Shown: positions 9,052 to 17,590, counted from the first letter of the stretch. The stretch is 64,000 nucleotides of DNA from JAVJRN01 sp040218415 (GCA_040218415.1 JAVJRN010000054.1:62001-126000), one strand, 5' to 3'. Translations and numbers: made by a program. The notes: generated from the sequence alone by a model not told the origin.

Positions 9052-9066
9052 ACTAATTTGGTTAGT
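9052..9066. promoter_or_regulatory. Operator site 1 of the LexA-like operon
   Basis: ACTAATTTGGTTAGT, perfect 5-bp inverted arms ACTAA/TTAGT with a 5-bp spacer. It lies 7 nt upstream of the ATG of the first gene of the repressor operon (9044). The same motif precedes dinB and dnaE. Confidence 0.65.
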
Positions 9067-9103
9067 AAATAAACCAAAATATTTAGTCTTTTCAAATATT
9101 TAT

Positions 9104-9118
9104 GCTAATAAATTTAGT
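9104..9118. promoter_or_regulatory. Operator site 2 of the LexA-like operon
   Basis: GCTAATAAATTTAGT, the same arms and spacing as site 1 with one arm base changed (G for A at the first position). It is 52 bp from site 1, centre to centre, between the repressor operon and the stop of the M14 peptidase gene. Confidence 0.55.
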
Positions 9119-9122
9119 TTTT

Positions 9123-11621
9123 TTAAGGTTTGAAGAACACTGCATTGGCAAAAAGCAATTTTCCATTATACCAAAAAGACCTAAATAGTGGATTATCAAT
9201 GAAAAAGACGACATTTCCTTTACCTCTACTTTCAACACCAAAAACAAGGCTTCCATCTATCAATTCCATCACATTTTGACCAGTAAATCCAGCTCGATCG
9301 CTTTGATCATTGTCGATATAGCCAACATTTCCGGATTCAAGTAAATCATATCTCATATTATTGGTTTTCAAACTGAAATATGATTCATCATAACCATAAG
9401 CCAAGGGGTGAGTCGCGTCTAGCTTCACTTTGAAAATGGAGCCTGCAATTAAATTTCTTAAGTCATATCTTTCAACTGCAGCATAGGGAATGGTACGATC
9501 ACTGTCTTTTTGTTTTTTCAACCTTTCCTCCTCATTAGTGCTTTCATAATCGGAATTGAACTTCTTTAAACTCGACTTGTCGGCTCCAACCCATTTGTCA
9601 ATAGCATTTTGTAATAACACCAATTTACCACCTGATCTTACCCAATCGTCTATCGCATCCCAATCGTCGGCATCAAAACTTGAATAATAACCATCCGGAA
9701 AAATCAATACATTATAGTTATTCAGATTAATTTGATCAAAATATTCTGTAGAAAGATTGATGATTGGGTACTCGAGATTTTGCTCGAAAAAATGCCAAAT
9801 GGCTCCATAATTCAAAGACGAAGTACCTGAACCTCCGACTAAACCAACCTTTGGCTTTTCTAAAAAGGAGACATTTTCATTTGACCCGAGATCCATGCCA
9901 TACTGAACAAACCCAGAAGAAATATCATACAGCTTCACTTCTCTTTTATTGGCATATCTTATCACTAAGTCGCTAAGCTCTTCATTATCAATATTATCCG
10001 CTTTCGTAATAACGATAGAACCGCGATCGAAAAGCTTTCCACCAATCTTTACAGGGGTTTTATAGTATCTGACTTTGAGATCTTCGGCCAGTAAGTCGGC
10101 CAGCAAACTCGCTTGCGCCATGTTTTTCCACTCAAATATTTGCGCATAAGGAGTCTCAGTTCTGCTTGTATTTTGAGTAAACCTGATCGGTTCAATTTTT
10201 TTAATACTCAATAGTGATTTCAAACCGTAAGTTTCCAGCCCAAAAGCAAAAGGTATGCTCCAAGCGGTTATATCATAAGTCAAGGAGTCCGAAAGCTTGG
10301 TTTGTGGTTCAAAGAGAACATTGGTCAAAACAGCCTTTGGTTGGTCTAAGCTGATCACAAGATCTTTCTCCGTCAGATCAAAACTTTGTGCAATTTGATT
10401 TCCAAAATGATATCCACTAAGCTTTGACACGGATCCTTTTCCATATCGGATATCCAAGTCATCCAACCATTTCATTAAGTCTCTCATTTTATGATCGTCT
10501 CCATTATGCTTTAACACGTACGATTTATATAATGTAGTTGGCCTTTTGGTGAAAAACGTAGTAAACTCAGCAAGCATTTTCTTTCGGTTATTTGCTGCTA
10601 CTTCTATTGTAGAGATTCCTGTCGTAAAGTGGTGATCTATCCTGTCTTTTAAAGTGAGCGTTTGCCCAGTTTCAGTAATTACACCCAAACCAGCTCTACC
10701 ACTGCCTCCCTGCTCATAAGTCATCCCTATAGCTCCATTAAATGTCGGGTATGTGTCTCCATAGCTTGGATAAAGCAGGTCAAAGTATTGTTTAGTGAAG
10801 TACAGCCAATTATTCTTATCAAAATACTTTGCATGATTTTTACCAATTTCAACCTGAAAGTTCTTTTGCCAATCAGTAATCAACTCATGATATGGCTCAG
10901 CGGCAGGAGCAAAATAATAAGGAGAATTAATGCCCTGCTCATGAAAATCTACGTGAATTTGTGGCAGCCATTGATTGTACACCTTTACTCTTTGTTGCGA
11001 TTCTTTCTGTGACATCCATGCCCAATCGCGGTTTAAGTCAAAAAGATAATGGTTGGCTCGCCCTCCTGGCCATGGCTCATGATGCTCCCAAGAGTCAATA
11101 TTGGTCTGGTTAGGTTGATTTTTATACTGATTATAAAAGTTAACGTAACGCTCACGACCGTCAGGGTTTATACATGGGTCAATCACGACTATGAGGTTTT
11201 GCAGCCAGTCCGAGTTTGGATTAGCTAATAACTCATAAATAGTCGCCATGGAAGCCTCCGTAGAAACCGACTCGTTTCCATGTACATTGTAACTCAACCA
11301 AATGATTGGAATATCAGTGCTGGGACTTCCGCTTTTAATACCCGCTCTTTTCAAATTATCTTCCCTTATCTCTTCTAGTTGATCAAGGTTTTCTTTCGCA
11401 GAAATAAAAGCCAACATCAGCGGACGGTTCTCATAAGTTTCCCCATAATATTGAAGACTTACATTCGAAGATTTTTTGGCTAAGCTCTCATAATAATCTA
11501 TCACTCGATGGTGAGGCGTAAACCTATCTCCCAGCTCATAGCCAAGGAAATTCTTGGGAGAAGATACCTGAGAGTAAGCTGACAGCTGGCAAAGAAAAAA
11601 GAGAAAGATAGATAGTCGCAT
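9123..11621 (-). CDS. Secreted M14-family zinc carboxypeptidase with C-terminal GATase-like domain
   Basis: 832 aa. Signal peptide about 1-18 (ends AYSQ), then an M14 peptidase domain (about 25-340). Zinc ligands are visible as His114 and Glu117 in YNVHGNES and His227 in VDFHEQG, and the catalytic Glu is probably Glu303 in MTYEQGG; the family's Arg and Asn-Arg region appears as DPCINPDGRER and FDLNRDW. The C-terminal part (about 560-830) looks like a class-I glutamine-amidotransferase/DJ-1-type fold with the VLIFPDGYY strand and no obvious catalytic Cys. It is likely exported and used to trim peptides or peptidoglycan. It ends 5 nt before operator site 2 of the next operon, which has its own control. 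Confidence 0.85.
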   Translation of the reverse strand: MRLSIFLFFLCQLSAYSQVSSPKNFLGYELGDRFTPHHRVIDYYESLAKKSSNVSLQYYGETYENRPLMLAFISAKENLDQLEEIREDNLKRAGIKSGSPSTDIPIIWLSYNVHGNESVSTEASMATIYELLANPNSDWLQNLIVVIDPCINPDGRERYVNFYNQYKNQPNQTNIDSWEHHEPWPGGRANHYLFDLNRDWAWMSQKESQQRVKVYNQWLPQIHVDFHEQGINSPYYFAPAAEPYHELITDWQKNFQVEIGKNHAKYFDKNNWLYFTKQYFDLLYPSYGDTYPTFNGAIGMTYEQGGSGRAGLGVITETGQTLTLKDRIDHHFTTGISTIEVAANNRKKMLAEFTTFFTKRPTTLYKSYVLKHNGDDHKMRDLMKWLDDLDIRYGKGSVSKLSGYHFGNQIAQSFDLTEKDLVISLDQPKAVLTNVLFEPQTKLSDSLTYDITAWSIPFAFGLETYGLKSLLSIKKIEPIRFTQNTSRTETPYAQIFEWKNMAQASLLADLLAEDLKVRYYKTPVKIGGKLFDRGSIVITKADNIDNEELSDLVIRYANKREVKLYDISSGFVQYGMDLGSNENVSFLEKPKVGLVGGSGTSSLNYGAIWHFFEQNLEYPIINLSTEYFDQINLNNYNVLIFPDGYYSSFDADDWDAIDDWVRSGGKLVLLQNAIDKWVGADKSSLKKFNSDYESTNEEERLKKQKDSDRTIPYAAVERYDLRNLIAGSIFKVKLDATHPLAYGYDESYFSLKTNNMRYDLLESGNVGYIDNDQSDRAGFTGQNVMELIDGSLVFGVESRGKGNVVFFIDNPLFRSFWYNGKLLFANAVFFKP

Positions 11622-11741
11622 GAGGTTTTGATTAATGAAAGTCGCTAATCTATTGTCCGAAAAGCACTTCTGTATAGATCGGTCATCTTTTTTTTGAAAA
11701 AATAAATTTCATCTAAACCATTTCAATAGATTATTTTAATT

Positions 11742-11756
11742 ACTAATTTTGTTAGC
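11742..11756. promoter_or_regulatory. Operator site 1 of dinB, overlapping its -7 element
   Basis: ACTAATTTTGTTAGC, arms ACTAA/TTAGC with 5-bp spacer. Inside it lies TAATTTTG (11744-11751), a perfect match to the Bacteroidota -7 element TAnnTTTG, so bound repressor would block the sigma factor. A clear -33 TTG is not seen; TTTC at 11721 sits at the right distance. Confidence 0.65.
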
Positions 11757-11760
11757 ATTT

Positions 11761-11775
11761 ACTAAATAATATAGC
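11761..11775. promoter_or_regulatory. Degenerate operator site 2 of dinB
   Basis: ACTAA, 5 bp, ATAGC: one arm intact, the other with one change. Its centre is 19 bp from site 1 and it directly abuts the TTG start at 11776. A 19-20 bp spacing between paired sites recurs upstream of dnaE. Confidence 0.4.
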
Positions 11776-12984
11776 TTGAACTCCATATTACATCTTGACT
11801 TAGATACATTTTTTGTATCAGTAGAGCGACTAAAAAACAGTAAGCTCGAAGGCAAACCCGTGCTAATAGGTGGCACCAGTGACAGAGGTGTAGTTGCGTC
11901 GTGTAGTTATGAAGCACGGCGATTTGGTATACACTCGGCCATGCCCATGAAAATGGCAAAAACACTTTGTCCAGAGGCTATTATTATGAAAGGAAATTCT
12001 GCGGACTATTCCAAACATTCGCGCATTATAACCGAGATCATTCAACAATCCGTACCTATCATGGAAAAAGCATCTGTAGATGAATTCTACGCTGATCTTT
12101 CAGGCATGGATAAGTTTTATGGCTGTTTTAATATAGCTACCGAGCTACGCAAAAAAGTGATTAAAGAATCAGGACTTCCCATCTCTTTTGGCCTCTCGGA
12201 AAATAAGACAGTTTCTAAAGTTGCAACCAATGAAGCCAAGCCTAACAATCAAATAAAAATTGATTATGGTAAGGAAAAGTATTTTTTAGCACCACTTTCG
12301 GTCAAAAAGATACCCTTGGTAGGTGATAAAACGCATCAAAAGCTGATTAGCCTCGGTGTGAGAAAAATACAAACCCTTCAAGAAATGCCCATGGAACTCA
12401 TGGAGCGTGCCTTTGGCAAAAACGGAGTAAATATTTGGCGTAAAGCCAATGGCATAGACAACTCGCCAGTCATTCCTTACACAGAGCGTAAATCAATCTC
12501 CACAGAACGAACCTTTGATAAAGATACCATTGACATAGCTAGGCTTAAAGGCTTGCTCACCGCCATGACAGAAAATTTAAGTTTTCAACTCAGAAGAGGA
12601 AACAAGCTGTGTGCATGTATCACGATTAAAATGAGATATTCTGATTTCAATACATATACGCTACAATCTCGTATTCCATATACATCGGCTGATTACCTCA
12701 TCATTCCTAAAGCATTAGAGCTTTTTGAGAGGTTGTACAATAGGCGCCTCTTAGTCAGACTGATCGGTGTTCGCTTTAGCGATATTGTAAACGGAAATCA
12801 TCAAATTGACCTTTTTGACAATCAAATGCGTGCGCTTCATCTGTATCAAGCCATGGATAAAATACGTGAAAAACATGGAGATAGAGCTGTCATGCGTGTA
12901 TCGGGTATGGATGCCAAAACCATCGCCCGTTGGAACCCTTTTAATGGAGAACCCCCTCCTTTATTGGCCAATAGACACCAGTAA
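11776..12984 (+). CDS. dinB: Y-family DNA polymerase (DinB/Pol IV type)
   Basis: 402 aa, begun at TTG; no better start lies between the operator and the first motif. Catalytic residues are Asp8 in LDLDTFF and Asp102-Glu103 in SVDEFYADLSG, so the palm is intact. A helix-hairpin-helix thumb follows (about 178-230) and a little-finger domain (about 240-340). QIDLF at residues 343-347 matches the sliding-clamp-binding motif. Such enzymes copy past damaged bases with low fidelity. Intact catalytic residues separate it from ImuB, which is inactive. It is expected to be induced on DNA damage through the two upstream operators. The Uma2 gene follows after 26 nt. Confidence 0.9.
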   Translation: MNSILHLDLDTFFVSVERLKNSKLEGKPVLIGGTSDRGVVASCSYEARRFGIHSAMPMKMAKTLCPEAIIMKGNSADYSKHSRIITEIIQQSVPIMEKASVDEFYADLSGMDKFYGCFNIATELRKKVIKESGLPISFGLSENKTVSKVATNEAKPNNQIKIDYGKEKYFLAPLSVKKIPLVGDKTHQKLISLGVRKIQTLQEMPMELMERAFGKNGVNIWRKANGIDNSPVIPYTERKSISTERTFDKDTIDIARLKGLLTAMTENLSFQLRRGNKLCACITIKMRYSDFNTYTLQSRIPYTSADYLIIPKALELFERLYNRRLLVRLIGVRFSDIVNGNHQIDLFDNQMRALHLYQAMDKIREKHGDRAVMRVSGMDAKTIARWNPFNGEPPPLLANRHQ

Positions 12985-13010
12985 ATGAAATAAATGATTA
13001 TTTTTATAAG

Positions 13011-13637
13011 ATGTCAGCTACTTACAAAAAAGGGGCAACAAACATTGATAATTTCAAGCTTTTAGAGCCTGAAGGAGTTTATTCCTATGCGGACTATTTA
13101 CGATGGTCTTTTGAAGAAAGAGTAGAGTTGATAAAAGGTAAAATCTTCAAAATGTCTCCTGCTCCCAGAAGGGTTCATCAGGAGATATCAACAGCCATAG
13201 GAAACGAAATCTATAATTTTCTGAAAAATCAATCATGCAAAGTTTATTCTGCTCCTTTTGATGTGAGATTTCCTGACAAAAAAGAAGATACAGATGCGCA
13301 AATATTTACGGTCGTACAACCAGATATTTGCATCATTTGTGATGAAGAAAAACTCGATGATTCCGGTTGCAAAGGCGCTCCAGATTTAATCGTAGAAATA
13401 CTCTCGCCTTCCTCTTCCGCAAAAGACTTGAATGAAAAATATCATCTTTACGAAGAGCACGGCGTTCAAGAATATTGGGTTGTTTACCCCGGAGAAAACG
13501 TTCTTGAAATTTATGACCTTAATGAAGAAAGCAAGTATGTTTCCAGAGGGAAGTTCGTAAGAGAAAACATCGTGATATCAAAAGTAATAACAGGACTGAG
13601 AGTCAAGCTCGAAGATGTTTTTGAAGTCAAAGATTAA
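13011..13637 (+). CDS. Uma2 family protein (DUF820, PD-(D/E)XK nuclease fold)
   Basis: 208 aa. The Uma2 core is clear: SYADYLRW near the start, HQEISTAIGNEIYNFL helix, QPDICII with the first acidic residue, APDLIVEILSPSSS with the second, and DLNEKYHLYEEHGVQEYWVVYP carrying the Lys. These fit the PD-(D/E)XK site. Members are assumed to be endonucleases, but substrates are mostly unknown, and they are common and often multi-copy. It may be co-transcribed with dinB (26-nt gap, no terminator). Its stop is 13 nt from that of the convergent RES gene. Confidence 0.8.
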   Translation: MSATYKKGATNIDNFKLLEPEGVYSYADYLRWSFEERVELIKGKIFKMSPAPRRVHQEISTAIGNEIYNFLKNQSCKVYSAPFDVRFPDKKEDTDAQIFTVVQPDICIICDEEKLDDSGCKGAPDLIVEILSPSSSAKDLNEKYHLYEEHGVQEYWVVYPGENVLEIYDLNEESKYVSRGKFVRENIVISKVITGLRVKLEDVFEVKD

Positions 13638-13650
13638 GTGCGATATTCAC

Positions 13651-14121
13651 CTACTTTACTAAATCGAGTAATCTGGAATCAAATTGGAGAGGATCTATTA
13701 TTTCTTCAATACTTGTCGCTGAATGGTCTTTGTGAAGAGGATTTAAAAGGTAATTATATTCCCCGGGCACAATCACAGAAGGTAATTTCATCGCATAAAA
13801 CTCATTTTTTAGCACAAAATCTTTTCCTACTTTTTGAGAATCATGAGAAATAATGTTTTTAGAACGCCAACCGTCAGGAAGCTCTTCTGCTTTTAAGGCT
13901 GAGATGTGACTATCAGAAATACGTATTTTAGCCAAACATATAGTAGCGGTATTCAAAATATGATAATTATGAACCAAAAATTCTAAGTAGGCCAACGATA
14001 TTGTTCCCGCTGTATAGCAAAGAGAAATACCCTTTGGATTCCATCGGCCTCCGTATAAGGCAGCACCCCTACCCGATAAGTCTTGTATATAAGCTTTTTT
14101 ACTTATTCTGTATACAAGCAT
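13651..14121 (-). CDS. RES-domain toxin of a RES/Xre toxin-antitoxin pair
   Basis: 156 aa. RES hallmarks: Arg5 in VYRISKK, the YGGRWNPKG loop (about 23-31), LAYLEFLVH with the conserved Glu, and the C-terminal PSVIVPGEYNYLLNP and FDSRLLDL segments with the conserved Ser and Asn. RES toxins fold like ADP-ribosyltransferases, and characterised ones degrade NAD+. The gene starts 3 nt after the stop of the antitoxin gene, the usual antitoxin-first order. All key residues I can place are present, so it looks functional. Confidence 0.85.
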   Translation of the reverse strand: MLVYRISKKAYIQDLSGRGAALYGGRWNPKGISLCYTAGTISLAYLEFLVHNYHILNTATICLAKIRISDSHISALKAEELPDGWRSKNIISHDSQKVGKDFVLKNEFYAMKLPSVIVPGEYNYLLNPLHKDHSATSIEEIIDPLQFDSRLLDLVK

Positions 14122-14124
14122 AAG

Positions 14125-14550
14125 CTACGCTAAAACGCCATGCTCGATACGACCAATCTCATCGAGTAAGCGCCGTACACCAAAGCTATTTTTGAGCATT
14201 GATTTAGGCTCAATATCTCCTAGAAATACATTATTGGTGCTCATCCAATCGTAAAAACTATCTCCAAATGCTTCTAAACCAACCTTATACACTTCTTCCA
14301 CCTCTAATACCTTCTCTGTAACAGACGAACCAAACTCGGTCTTACGCTTATAAGTATCAATAGATATAGGAATAATATCCATCAACTCAGAGAGGGAAAG
14401 CTTGGACAAAGCTAAGATCTTCTTAACGTAGCTTTTGGTAATACTGCGACTGGCTAGCTGATATAAATTCATAGCTCCATAGATCATTAATGGTTCTTCA
14501 AGAATATTTTCTTCTTTTTTTTCTGAAAGGTGCTTTTTTTCTTTTTTCAT
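14125..14550 (-). CDS. Xre/MbcA/ParS-type antitoxin
   Basis: 141 aa from the ATG at 14550; the frame is open to 14589 but would then run over the palindromic operators. It has the N-terminal Xre-like helix-turn-helix region (about 35-90, with LALSKLSLSELMDIIPISIDTYKR order) and the DUF2384 toxin-binding region (EAFGDSFYDWMSTNNVFLGD, then LLDEIGRIEHGVLA at the C-terminus). Antitoxins of this type block the RES active site and repress their own operon. Two 15-bp direct repeats lie just upstream. Confidence 0.85.
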   Translation of the reverse strand: MKKEKKHLSEKKEENILEEPLMIYGAMNLYQLASRSITKSYVKKILALSKLSLSELMDIIPISIDTYKRKTEFGSSVTEKVLEVEEVYKVGLEAFGDSFYDWMSTNNVFLGDIEPKSMLKNSFGVRRLLDEIGRIEHGVLA

Positions 14551-14553
14551 AAA

Positions 14554-14593
14554 GTGTAAATATACACTATTAAAGTCATAAATATACACTATT
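14554..14593. promoter_or_regulatory. Probable autoregulatory operator of the RES/Xre operon
   Basis: The 15-bp sequence TAAATATACACTATT occurs identically at 14557-14571 and 14579-14593, 22 bp apart, or two helical turns. The first copy is also part of the inverted repeat GTGTA-AATA-TACAC (14554-14567). The repeats start 4 nt upstream of the antitoxin ATG, which fits binding by the Xre antitoxin. Confidence 0.6.
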
Positions 14594-14616
14594 TCATTAA
14601 TTATGAATTTAAAATT

Positions 14617-14631
14617 ACTAATATATTTAGT
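14617..14631. promoter_or_regulatory. Operator site 1 of dnaE
   Basis: ACTAATATATTTAGT, perfect arms ACTAA/TTAGT with 5-bp spacer, in the divergent gap between the antitoxin gene and dnaE. Confidence 0.65.
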
Positions 14632-14636
14632 TTTTT

Positions 14637-14651
14637 ACTAATTTAATTAGC
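14637..14651. promoter_or_regulatory. Operator site 2 of dnaE, overlapping a -7-like element
   Basis: ACTAATTTAATTAGC, 20 bp from site 1 centre to centre. TAGCTTTG (14648-14655) matches TAnnTTTG and overlaps the right arm. If that is the true -7 element, transcription would begin at about the ATG at 14660. Confidence 0.6.
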
Positions 14652-14659
14652 TTTGGAGG

Positions 14660-17590
14660 ATGATCAATGTGCACTCCTTTTTTAGCTTCAAATATGGCTT
14701 ACGCTCAATTGATGAGTTGGTCGATTGGTCTATAAAAAATCAGTATAAGGTGATGGCACTAACTGATATCAATAGCACAGCCGGTTGCTTAGACTTTGTA
14801 AGGCAAGCACAAAAACAAAACCTTCGACCAATCATCGGAATTGATTTTAGAAATGGCGCAAAACAACAGTTTATTGGTATAGCACAGAATAATACTGGTT
14901 TTCAGGAGTTGAATACTTTTCTTTCGGCACATCTCCATGAAAATAAGACGATACCAAAGCGAGCGGAATTTTTTAAAAACTGCTTCATTATATATCCACT
15001 GCACAACTTGCCCAACCGTAGACTCAAAGAATATGAATTTGTCGCCATAAAACCCCATCAAGTAACAAGAGTTCCGTATATAAAATCACTCCCTGTTGAT
15101 AAGATAATCGCATGCCCTACTTTCACCCTACCAAGTGTCGAAGACTTTGATATTCACAATGTATTGAGAGCGATCGATCTCAATACACTGATCAGTAAAC
15201 TTGAGCCAGAAGATACGGGAGAAGAAGCAGATATCTTTCTCACAAAAAAAGCATTTGCAGACTACTATAGAGCCATACCTCAGGCTATGGAAAATCTTAA
15301 AACTGTCCTGCAAAACAGCAAAATTGATTTCCAGTTTAGTCCTGATGCGCAACCGCAAAATTTAAAAACCTGGACTACCTCTGAAGAAGAGGACTATAAG
15401 AAAGTAAAACAACTCTGCATCGATGGGTTTGCTTATAGATATGGACATGCAGCGCAAATAAGTATTAAAAAGCGAGTCGTCATGGAGCTTCAAATTATTC
15501 GAAAAATGGGCTTCCTATCCTACTTCCTTACCAGTTGGGATATCGTCACCTATGCCCGAAGTAAAGGTTATTTTTATATTGGCAGAGGAAGTGGCGCCAA
15601 TAGTGTAGTGGCTTACATACTTAGAATCACGGATGTTGACCCAATAGAACTTGATCTTTACTTCGAAAGGTTTATCAATCTTTTCAGAACCAACCCTCCC
15701 GATTTTGATATTGACTTTTCCTCTTGGGACAGAGATGATGTGACTCAATATATCTTCAATCGGTATGAAAATGCTGTTTTACTTGCCACTCATAGCACGT
15801 TTCAGCACAAAGCGGTTATAAGAGAGGTAGGTAAAGCATTTGGTCTTCCGGCAAGCGAAATAGATAACCTTCAAAAAAACAACCGCAACCCCGATAGTCA
15901 AGCAAAGCTCATACTAAGCTATGGAGAAAGACTTGCCGGATTTCCGAGTCACTTGAGTGTGCATGCCGGTGGTATCATTATCTCTGAAAAACCCATCCAT
16001 TACTTTACCGCTACTTCGCTACCACCAAAAGGTTTCCCGATCACGCATTTTGACATGATCGTTGCAGAAGATGTAGGACTGTTCAAATATGACATTCTTG
16101 GACAGAGGGGTTTAGGTAAAATAAAAGATGCGCTGACCATCATAGAAAAAAACCAACCAAACCGACTAAAAATTGACATTCATGACATCAAACTTTTCAA
16201 AGAAGATGAGCTAGTAAGAATCAACCTGAAAGAAGCAAATGCTATTGGCTGTTTTTATGTAGAGTCTCCCGCCATGAGAATGCTCCTTACCAAACTAAAA
16301 GCTGAAGACTATCTCACTCTGGTTGCTGCAAGTTCCATCATTAGACCTGGTGTCGCTCGATCGGGCATGATGCGGGAGTATATCTTGAGATATAGAGTGC
16401 CACAAAGAAGAAAAGAAGCCCATCCTGTTTTGTACAGCATTATGCCCGACACCTTCGGAGTGATGGTTTATCAAGAAGACGTGATCAAAGTGGCTCATTA
16501 CTTTGCAGGGCTTACGCTGGCCGAAGCAGATGTTCTGAGGCGAGGTATGTCAGGCAAGTATCGCTCTCGAAAGGAGTTTCAACAGGTAAAAGATAAGTTT
16601 TTCGAAAACTGTAACCAAAAGGGGTATGACGATGCTTTAAGTAAAGACGTCTGGCGCCAAATTGAAAGTTTTGCTGGTTATGCTTTTGCCAAAGGTCACT
16701 CCGCTTCTTATGCCATTGAAAGCTACCAAAGCATGTTTCTCAAATCACATTATCCACTTGAGTTTATGGTCGCCGTACTTAACAACGGAGGAGGCTTTTA
16801 CAGTAAAGAATTTTATATCCACGAAGCTCGATTGCATGGCGGAAAAATAGAGCTGCCATGTGTCAATGAAAGCAACAACGAAGTGACCATTCAAAAGAAA
16901 ACTATTTTTCTAGGACTTGGACTCATCAATGAGCTTGAACAAGGCACAATAAAGTCATTGCTTCATTCCAGAAAACAGCATGGTCCTTTCGTTTCGATAG
17001 ATGATTTCATCAAACGAATAAGCATCTCACTTGATCAGCTGAGTCTTTTGATACGAATAAACGCTTTTAGATTTACAGGAGAAAATAAGAAAGCCTTATT
17101 GTGGCGTGCCCACTTCTTGCTAGGTAACACAGGTAAAAGTCAAACAAAACCATCACTTTTCGAACCTTCAGTAAAAAAATACAAGCTTCCAGAAATGGAG
17201 CAATCCCCACTAGAAGATATTTACGATCAAATAGCACTTTTGGGCTTTCCTATTTCAACTCCTTTTGATCTACTCAGCCAACGCCCCTCCCGATATATCA
17301 ACGCACAAGATTTTCACTTGTATATCGGCAAAAAAATAAGAACGATGGGATATCTGGTTACCACAAAAAACACACGTACAATTAAGGGCGAAAACATGTA
17401 TTTCGGCAACTTCATTGATGAAAAAGGCGCGTTCATTGATTCGGTACATTTCCCTCCGGTAGCCAAGCAATATCCTTTCAATGGAAGAGGAATTTATGCC
17501 ATGGAAGGTATTCTTATAGAAGAATTTGATGCCATTTCTTTAGAAGTTAGTTATATGAAAAGATTAAATTATAAAACAATCGAAATATGA
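14660..17590 (+). CDS. DNA polymerase III alpha subunit-like, short DnaE (error-prone type)
   Basis: 976 aa, shorter than replicative DnaE (about 1100-1200). PHP domain about 1-200, polymerase core about 250-750, HhH and OB-like C-terminus (about 750-976). Catalytic carboxylates are present: PDFDIDF at 347-353 and Asp478 in KYDILGQ. The PHP metal site looks lost: the HxH is reduced to N-V-H (3-5), and the usual TDH is TDI (residues 35-37), so PHP proofreading is unlikely. These traits and the dinB/LexA-like context suggest a damage-inducible translesion polymerase. GGAGG directly abuts the ATG; a GTG at 14669 (9 nt from GGAGG) is an alternative start. The stop overlaps the DUF763 start (ATGA). 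Confidence 0.85.
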   Translation: MINVHSFFSFKYGLRSIDELVDWSIKNQYKVMALTDINSTAGCLDFVRQAQKQNLRPIIGIDFRNGAKQQFIGIAQNNTGFQELNTFLSAHLHENKTIPKRAEFFKNCFIIYPLHNLPNRRLKEYEFVAIKPHQVTRVPYIKSLPVDKIIACPTFTLPSVEDFDIHNVLRAIDLNTLISKLEPEDTGEEADIFLTKKAFADYYRAIPQAMENLKTVLQNSKIDFQFSPDAQPQNLKTWTTSEEEDYKKVKQLCIDGFAYRYGHAAQISIKKRVVMELQIIRKMGFLSYFLTSWDIVTYARSKGYFYIGRGSGANSVVAYILRITDVDPIELDLYFERFINLFRTNPPDFDIDFSSWDRDDVTQYIFNRYENAVLLATHSTFQHKAVIREVGKAFGLPASEIDNLQKNNRNPDSQAKLILSYGERLAGFPSHLSVHAGGIIISEKPIHYFTATSLPPKGFPITHFDMIVAEDVGLFKYDILGQRGLGKIKDALTIIEKNQPNRLKIDIHDIKLFKEDELVRINLKEANAIGCFYVESPAMRMLLTKLKAEDYLTLVAASSIIRPGVARSGMMREYILRYRVPQRRKEAHPVLYSIMPDTFGVMVYQEDVIKVAHYFAGLTLAEADVLRRGMSGKYRSRKEFQQVKDKFFENCNQKGYDDALSKDVWRQIESFAGYAFAKGHSASYAIESYQSMFLKSHYPLEFMVAVLNNGGGFYSKEFYIHEARLHGGKIELPCVNESNNEVTIQKKTIFLGLGLINELEQGTIKSLLHSRKQHGPFVSIDDFIKRISISLDQLSLLIRINAFRFTGENKKALLWRAHFLLGNTGKSQTKPSLFEPSVKKYKLPEMEQSPLEDIYDQIALLGFPISTPFDLLSQRPSRYINAQDFHLYIGKKIRTMGYLVTTKNTRTIKGENMYFGNFIDEKGAFIDSVHFPPVAKQYPFNGRGIYAMEGILIEEFDAISLEVSYMKRLNYKTIEI

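Noticed and set aside
11776..12984. Calling the Y-family protein ImuB
   Set aside because: ImuB lacks the catalytic carboxylates; Asp8, Asp102 and Glu103 are all present here, so it is an active DinB-type polymerase.
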